From the NCBI GenBank assembly GCA_039029315.1, contig JBCCGK010000137.1, positions 1 to 26,911 of the forward strand: a stretch of DNA of 26,911 nucleotides. The letters are read 5' to 3'. The stretch is from JBCCCJ01 sp039029315. GTDB taxonomy: Bacteria > Bacteroidota > Bacteroidia > J057. The translations under genes and the position numbers were made by a program. Below, piece by piece: positions 23,197 through 26,911 of this stretch. Within the stretch, counting starts at the first letter, position 1, and every line of letters begins with the position of its first letter. Under the pieces are notes generated by a model that searched no databases, had not been told where the DNA came from, and saw only the letters and a list, made by a program, of their open reading frames with translations.

Positions 23197-24069
23197 CTAC
23201 CTTCTGTGGTGATTACGTTGACGAAAATATTGCTCTAGAATGGGGATGTAGGCCTGTTGAGTATTGACTGAGATGTAGTCAATCCGGTGTCTCTTGCAAA
23301 GGGATTTGAGTGTCTGTTCTATCTCTTCAAAACTCTCATTCAGTTTGTTTCGGTATGTTTGATTGCCAACATTGACCCACCGCTGCGTATTGGTCTCTAT
23401 ATCCAAAACCGGGATGGTTCCTGAACCCACCTGAAAGACCTCGTTAGGATGAAATAATCGGATCAGGATCACCTCATGTTTTCGACTGATTTGCACAAGA
23501 GAATGTTCGTAGCCCTCGTCGAGGAAATCAGAAATGATGATCAGAATGCTTCTGCGTTTGAGGGTATGCTTGAGAAAGTCGAGGGCAAATACAATGTTGG
23601 TTTTCTCACTTTTGTTTTCGTGAGACAGGACGCCTCGAACGATCTTCAGGATATGTTTGCGACCTTTATTCGGTTTGTAAAATTTCTCAATCCGGTCCGA
23701 GAAAGTAGCCAGACCAAATTTGTCATTGTTTTTGAGGGAAGAAAAGGCAAGAATAGAGGCCAGTTCCATGCCGATCAGTCGTTTGTTCTCAGAGGTAGGG
23801 CCAAAATCTCCAGAGCCACTGACATCAAACAACACAAAGAGCGTCTGTTCGCGTTCTTCCCGGAATTTTTTGATAAAAACCTGGCCGGTCTTGGCAGTTA
23901 CATTCCAGTCAATGGTGCGAATATCATCCCCATATTGATAGGGCCGAACTTCATCAAACTCCAATCCTTGCCCTTTGAAAGCAGACTGATACTCCCCGGC
24001 AAAGGTGGTATCGACCATTTTGCGGATTTTGATTTCGAGCTGGCGTACTTTTTTGAGAATGTCTTTCAT
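23197..24069 (-). CDS. DUF58 domain protein (VWA-like)
   Basis: A 290-residue protein with the DUF58 signature FDEVRPYQYGDDIRTIDWNV then TAKTGQVFIKKFREERE, followed by a VWA-like fold starting LFVLFDVSGSGDFG. The D-x-S-x-S metal site (Asp82, Ser84, Ser86) is intact. DUF58 proteins normally work with a MoxR AAA+ ATPase to build or activate membrane or metal-binding complexes. Here the gene starts in the last four bases of thyA (ATGA overlap), which indicates co-translation, and is followed by the BatD-like gene. No MoxR gene is adjacent, unlike the usual operon. Confidence 0.92.
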   Translation of the reverse strand: MKDILKKVRQLEIKIRKMVDTTFAGEYQSAFKGQGLEFDEVRPYQYGDDIRTIDWNVTAKTGQVFIKKFREEREQTLFVLFDVSGSGDFGPTSENKRLIGMELASILAFSSLKNNDKFGLATFSDRIEKFYKPNKGRKHILKIVRGVLSHENKSEKTNIVFALDFLKHTLKRRSILIIISDFLDEGYEHSLVQISRKHEVILIRLFHPNEVFQVGSGTIPVLDIETNTQRWVNVGNQTYRNKLNESFEEIEQTLKSLCKRHRIDYISVNTQQAYIPILEQYFRQRNHHRR

Positions 24070-24860
24070 ACAGCGATTGGCGCCTTGATCCTGGGATAAG
24101 GGTCATAGGCTTCAAGGGTAAAATCCTCATAGGTAAAATCAAAAATAGAGGACACCGCAGGATTGAGAACCATCCTGGGAAGAGAACGTGGCGTTCGAGA
24201 GAGTTGTAATTCTACTTGCTCAAAATGATTGTGATAGATATGGGCATCTCCGAAGGTGTGAACAAAATCACCTGCCTCCAACTCACATACTTGCGCCACC
24301 ATCATGGTCAGCAAAGCATAAGATGCAATATTGAAGGGAACCCCCAAAAATAAATCAGCACTTCTCTGATAGAGTTGGCAAGACAATTTTCCTTCCGCAA
24401 CATAAAACTGAAACAACGCATGGCAGGGAGGCAAGGCCATTTCCTCAATGTCTCCAACATTCCACGCACTGACGATATGACGTCTCGAAGCTGGCTTGTT
24501 GCGGATTTGATCGATGACTTGTGAGATCTGGTCGATGGTCTGACCATTGGCTCCACGCCAGGATCGCCACTGAACACCATATACCGGTCCTAGTTCTCCG
24601 GACTCATCTGCCCACTCATTCCAGATTCGAACTTTGTTCTCTTGTAGATATCGAATATTGCTTTCTCCTTTCAAGAACCATAACAACTCATGTATGATGG
24701 ATTTGAGGTGGACCTTTTTGGTAGTGACCAACGGAAATCCTTTCTGCAAATCAAAGCGCATCTGGTGACCAAAGACACTTCGGGTTCCTGTGCCCGTTCG
24801 ATCTCCTCTGTCGGTGCCATGAGCCTTGACATAGCGAAGTAATTCAAGATATGCTTGCAT
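24066..24860 (-). CDS. thyA: thymidylate synthase
   Basis: A 264-residue ThyA, the same length as the E. coli enzyme, with the catalytic cysteine at residue 146 in LPPCHALFQFYV. Other conserved blocks are DRTGTGTRSVFGHQMRFDL, WNEWADESGELGPVYGVQW, RRHIVSAWNV, QRSADLFLGVPFNIASYALL and HIYHNH. It methylates dUMP to dTMP using methylene-tetrahydrofolate in the cytoplasm. No dihydrofolate reductase gene (folA), the frequent partner, follows; the next gene is DUF58, overlapping by four bases. The promoter lies in the short divergent gap shared with the acyl-CoA thioesterase gene. Confidence 0.98.
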   Translation of the reverse strand: MQAYLELLRYVKAHGTDRGDRTGTGTRSVFGHQMRFDLQKGFPLVTTKKVHLKSIIHELLWFLKGESNIRYLQENKVRIWNEWADESGELGPVYGVQWRSWRGANGQTIDQISQVIDQIRNKPASRRHIVSAWNVGDIEEMALPPCHALFQFYVAEGKLSCQLYQRSADLFLGVPFNIASYALLTMMVAQVCELEAGDFVHTFGDAHIYHNHFEQVELQLSRTPRSLPRMVLNPAVSSIFDFTYEDFTLEAYDPYPRIKAPIAV

Positions 24861-24890
24861 AGGGTATAGAAATACTGAGGATTAATTCCT

Positions 24891-24915
24891 TACTTTTGCA
24901 GTCGATTCAAAAGTA
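24891..24915. promoter_or_regulatory. face-to-face -7-like elements in the thyA/thioesterase gap
   Basis: TACTTTTG (24891-24898, plus) and its exact complement at 24908-24915 (minus) are spaced by 9 nt. Each fits TAnnTTTG and points to one of the two divergent genes. No good TTG lies at the expected distance for either, so a protein-binding inverted repeat is an alternative reading. Confidence 0.4.
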
Positions 24916-24969
24916 CAAATATTCTGCATCACTTCCGCTCATTGCCTCCTCAGCTGACAAACAAGATTG

Positions 24970-25485
24970 ATGAAAAGTAAAAAAGTGTCCGAGACCTATA
25001 GTTTGAAGACCGAGTTGGTCCTGCCAAATGATACCAATAATCTGGGTAACCTGATGGGAGGCAAGCTCTTGCACTGGATGGATGTCATCTCGGCCATCGC
25101 TGCACAACGGGCAAGCAATCGAACAGTTGTTACGGTTGCTGTTGATTTTGTAGAATTCAAAGCCTCTATCCCACTTGGTTCTATTGTCATTTTGGAAGCC
25201 AAAGTCACACGTACCTTCACCTCCTCCCTGGAAGTCCGTATAGATGTGTTTCATGAAAACTTGCAGACTGGAGAGCGAAAGGAAAGCAATACAGCATATT
25301 ATACCTTTGTGGCCGTGGATCAGTCAGGGAGACCGATTCCTGTTACGGCTGTGGAGGCAGAGACAAAAGAAGAAAAAGAGTTATACGAATCAGCCTTGCA
25401 AAGAAGAGAGTTGCGTCTGTTGTTGGCTGGTCGACTCAAGCCTGGAGAGGCGAAAGGACTGAAGGGGATTTTTGGGGAGGAATGA
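24970..25485 (+). CDS. acyl-CoA thioesterase, hotdog fold
   Basis: A 171-residue single-hotdog thioesterase of the YciA/BACH-type family. The ATG at 24970 is preferred over a TTG one codon earlier. The family block NLGNLMGGKLLHWMDVISAI is followed by ASNRTVVTVAVDFVEFKASI, PLGSIVILEAKVTRTFTSSL and a Thr-Ala-Tyr strand. Within the first block the Asn and Asp typical of these enzymes are in place. It hydrolyses acyl-CoA thioesters in the cytoplasm. A C-terminal charged helical extension (about 35 residues) follows the fold. Divergent from thyA. tsf lies 78 nt downstream but has its own promoter. Confidence 0.9.
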   Translation: MKSKKVSETYSLKTELVLPNDTNNLGNLMGGKLLHWMDVISAIAAQRASNRTVVTVAVDFVEFKASIPLGSIVILEAKVTRTFTSSLEVRIDVFHENLQTGERKESNTAYYTFVAVDQSGRPIPVTAVEAETKEEKELYESALQRRELRLLLAGRLKPGEAKGLKGIFGEE

Positions 25486-25491
25486 GAGCGG

Positions 25492-25522
25492 TTGCGTTTC
25501 CTTCCAAAAAGCATTATCTTTG
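25492..25522 (+). promoter_or_regulatory. promoter of tsf
   Basis: TTG (25492-25494), 20 nt, TATCTTTG (25515-25522): an ideal Bacteroidota housekeeping promoter. Transcription should start near 25529, giving a leader of about 35 nt. It starts 6 nt after the end of the thioesterase stop codon. Confidence 0.75.
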
Positions 25523-25563
25523 CGCGAGATTTTCGAAACCATAAATTAACTCATTATAAAGCA

Positions 25564-26403
25564 ATGGCAGCAATCACTGCAAAAGACGTAAAGCGACTCC
25601 GGGACGCAACTGATGCCGGAATGATGGCCTGCAAAAAAGCTCTGGTAGAGGCTGATGGAGATTTTGAAAAAGCCATCGAAATCCTTCGCAAAACTGGTGC
25701 TGCAAAAGCAGCAAAAAGAGAAGGAAGAGAAGCCAATGAAGGGGCTGTATTTGTACAAACCAATGCTGACAAGTCTCATGCTGTATTGGTAGAACTCAAT
25801 TGTGAAACAGACTTTGTTGCCCGTAATGGTGATTTTCAAACCCTGGGCCAACAGATCGCTGATCTGGCAGAAGCCCACCAACCCGCTGATTTGAATGCAC
25901 TCAAGGCATTGGATATGGGAGGAAATACAGTGGAGCAAGCAGTCCTGGAAACTTCAGGGACCATTGGAGAAAAACTTGACCTCAGCAAATATGTAACTGC
26001 AGCAGGAGATGCTGTCGTAACCTACATTCACCCCGGTGCAAGAGTAGGAGTAGTCGTGGCTTTTGACAATGTGAATGGACAGGATGTCGCTGCTGTCGGA
26101 AAAGATGTGGCCATGCAGATTGCTGCGATGAAGCCCATCGCCATAGACAAAGATGGAATTCCTCAAAGCATCATTGACAAAGAGGTCGAAATCGGGATGG
26201 AGCAAGCCCGTCAGACTGGCAAACCTGAAGCGATCCTTGAAAAAATCGCTCGTGGTAAACTGGGAAAATTCTTCAAAGAGAATACACTGTTGAATCAGGA
26301 TTTTGTGAAGGATACTTCCAAAACTGTGGCTCAATATGTCAAAGGTGAGTTAGGGGATGTCTCTATCGTTGCCTTCCAGCGCCTTCAGCTTGGAACAAAA
26401 TAA
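25564..26403 (+). CDS. tsf: translation elongation factor Ts
   Basis: A 279-residue EF-Ts starting at the ATG at 25564 (MAAITAKDVKRLRDATDAGM); the frame is open further upstream but that part overlaps the promoter. The N-terminal UBA-like module with TDAGMMACKKALVEADGDFE contacts EF-Tu. The core carries ELNCETDFVARNGDF and the dimerisation subdomain, and the C-terminal module ends in VKGELGDVSIVAFQRLQLG. It recycles EF-Tu by GDP/GTP exchange. It usually follows rpsB; here the upstream neighbour is a thioesterase gene, and the gene has its own promoter and terminator. Confidence 0.97.
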   Translation: MAAITAKDVKRLRDATDAGMMACKKALVEADGDFEKAIEILRKTGAAKAAKREGREANEGAVFVQTNADKSHAVLVELNCETDFVARNGDFQTLGQQIADLAEAHQPADLNALKALDMGGNTVEQAVLETSGTIGEKLDLSKYVTAAGDAVVTYIHPGARVGVVVAFDNVNGQDVAAVGKDVAMQIAAMKPIAIDKDGIPQSIIDKEVEIGMEQARQTGKPEAILEKIARGKLGKFFKENTLLNQDFVKDTSKTVAQYVKGELGDVSIVAFQRLQLGTK

Positions 26404-26450
26404 TCCTGACTTCCAGTTGGTGAAATCCTGCTGAAAGCAGAAACAGATAT

Positions 26451-26487
26451 CGGGAAATCCTGCCATGGGGTTTCCCGCTTTTTTTGG
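26451..26487 (+). terminator. rho-independent terminator of tsf
   Basis: CGGGAAATCC and GGGTTTCCCG form a stem of ten pairs with one G-U around a 7-nt loop, followed by CTTTTTTT. A smaller hairpin, CTGCT, loop GAA, AGCAG, lies upstream at 26429-26441. Confidence 0.85.
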
Positions 26488-26534
26488 GGAAACTTATTCT
26501 CCTCCCCCTGCTCGGTTTCAGCCATGCGCCAGAC

Positions 26535-26630
26535 TTAGAGACTGTTTAGGAATCTGTGCTGAGAATTTTTATGGTGTATTTTTTTCTCAGGCAAGGCTCT
26601 TTTTTGTTCTCATAGTGGTGCTATGAGAAC
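26535..26630 (-). repeat. 96-nt double-hairpin dispersed repeat, right copy (inverted)
   Basis: Reverse complement of the left-edge copy with 85 of 96 identical positions and no gaps. Its main hairpin is longer (GTTCTCATAG, loop TGGTG, CTATGAGAAC; 26606-26630), and the second hairpin (CTGAGAA / TTCTCAG) is fully kept. Loop bases differ between copies while the stem is conserved, as expected if the fold is under selection. Confidence 0.85.
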
Positions 26631-26697
26631 AAAAAAAGCCGCAGAATTTCACTACCGTACACTTTTACAAGTATAGGCGAGTTGGCCCCCAAAATTC

Positions 26698-26745
26698 GGC
26701 AGCGCACCAGACCATCCGATTGGCAGCGCACCAGACCAACCGATT
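26698..26745. repeat. 24-bp tandem repeat, two units
   Basis: Two consecutive units beginning GGCAGCGCACCAGACCA and ending CCGATT (26698-26721, 26722-26745) differ at one position; GGCGG starts a truncated third. The unit is a multiple of three and would read as an 8-residue repeat in a minus-strand 71-codon frame, whose coding status I doubt. Confidence 0.85.
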
Positions 26746-26757
26746 GGCGGTTTTTAC

Positions 26758-26904
26758 GCAACTTTTTGCGAATGCGCTCAACTTCTTGGGGTAAATCAAG
26801 AAATGCTTCTCTCGAACAGTTCATTTCCGTATACATTAAGCCTTTTGGTTTGGGTTAAGCTGTTCGGTTCCCCCAACTTTTTGAGCGCATTCCCAAAAAG
26901 TTGC
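26758..26904. repeat. 147-bp palindromic (MITE-like) element
   Basis: Two 34-nt arms, 26758-26791 and 26871-26904, are inverted repeats with 29 of 34 matches (core TTGAGCGCATTC and AAAAAGTTGC). Inside them CGAACAG (26813-26819) pairs with CTGTTCG (26860-26866), and TTAAGCC faces GGGTTAA around the tip, so nearly the whole element folds into one long hairpin. It could be a MITE, an RNA with a long stem, or a bidirectional structure beyond the window edge. Confidence 0.7.
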
Positions 26905-26911
26905 AAAGAAA

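Noticed and set aside
26698..26745. Possible CRISPR array
   Set aside because: Two units are directly adjacent with no spacers and no cas genes are present.
26621..26836. 71-codon minus-strand frame at the right edge
   Set aside because: It spans the tandem repeat and an arm of the palindrome and ends inside the 96-nt hairpin, so repeats explain the open frame better than a gene does.
1..26911. tRNA or rRNA genes
   Set aside because: I looked for T-arm-like motifs and conserved rRNA stretches and found none convincing on either strand.

Overview
The window comes from a chromosome of the phylum Bacteroidota, most likely a gliding or filamentous marine-type lineage near the Saprospiria (this rank is inference). 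The support is: three proteins with type IX secretion system (T9SS) C-terminal sorting domains, two of type A and one gliding-motility type B protein with SprB-like repeats; Bacteroidota-type promoters (TTG, about 20 nt, TAnnTTTG); no Shine-Dalgarno consensus; and a stand-alone LytTR regulator. Housekeeping genes (recA, thyA, tsf, floA, a GroES-like gene, a cyclophilin) are mixed with lineage-specific secretion and signalling genes.

Layout. 1-480: tail of a possible gene running in from the left, then a 96-nt double-hairpin repeat that recurs inverted at the right edge. 480-2423: three consecutive MarR paralogues with nearly identical recognition helices, then a strong terminator. 2545-4158: floA and a small secreted OmpA-like protein. 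4109-9011 (minus): LytTR regulator, T9SS-secreted protein, and a large periplasmic TPR-CHAT protease anchored by a C-terminal membrane helix. 9160-10533 (plus, divergent): sigma-70 family factor and a membrane anti-sigma-like TPR protein. 10613-13016 (minus): GroES-like protein, cyclophilin, recA. 13017-13798: a gene-free stretch with an orphan promoter and terminator that suggest a small RNA. 13799-22159: two very large T9SS cargo proteins, a pappalysin-like protein whose zinc site is destroyed and a type B SprB-like adhesin. 22280-24860 (minus): thyA, a DUF58 gene and a BatD-like gene. 24970-26403 (plus): acyl-CoA thioesterase and tsf. 26404-26911: tsf terminator, the second copy of the 96-nt repeat, a 24-bp tandem repeat and a 147-bp palindromic element.

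The most system-like part is 4109-10533. The CHAT protease is predicted to sit in the periplasm (signal peptide, TPRs, His/Cys dyad, C-terminal membrane helix). The divergent pair encodes a sigma factor and a one-pass membrane protein with cytoplasmic N-terminus and periplasmic TPRs. A plausible but untested model is that the protease senses an envelope signal, possibly the co-encoded secreted protein, cleaves the anti-sigma protein and releases the sigma factor. Other notable items are the dead pappalysin, the inverted dispersed repeat, the MarR triplet and the orphan small-RNA unit.
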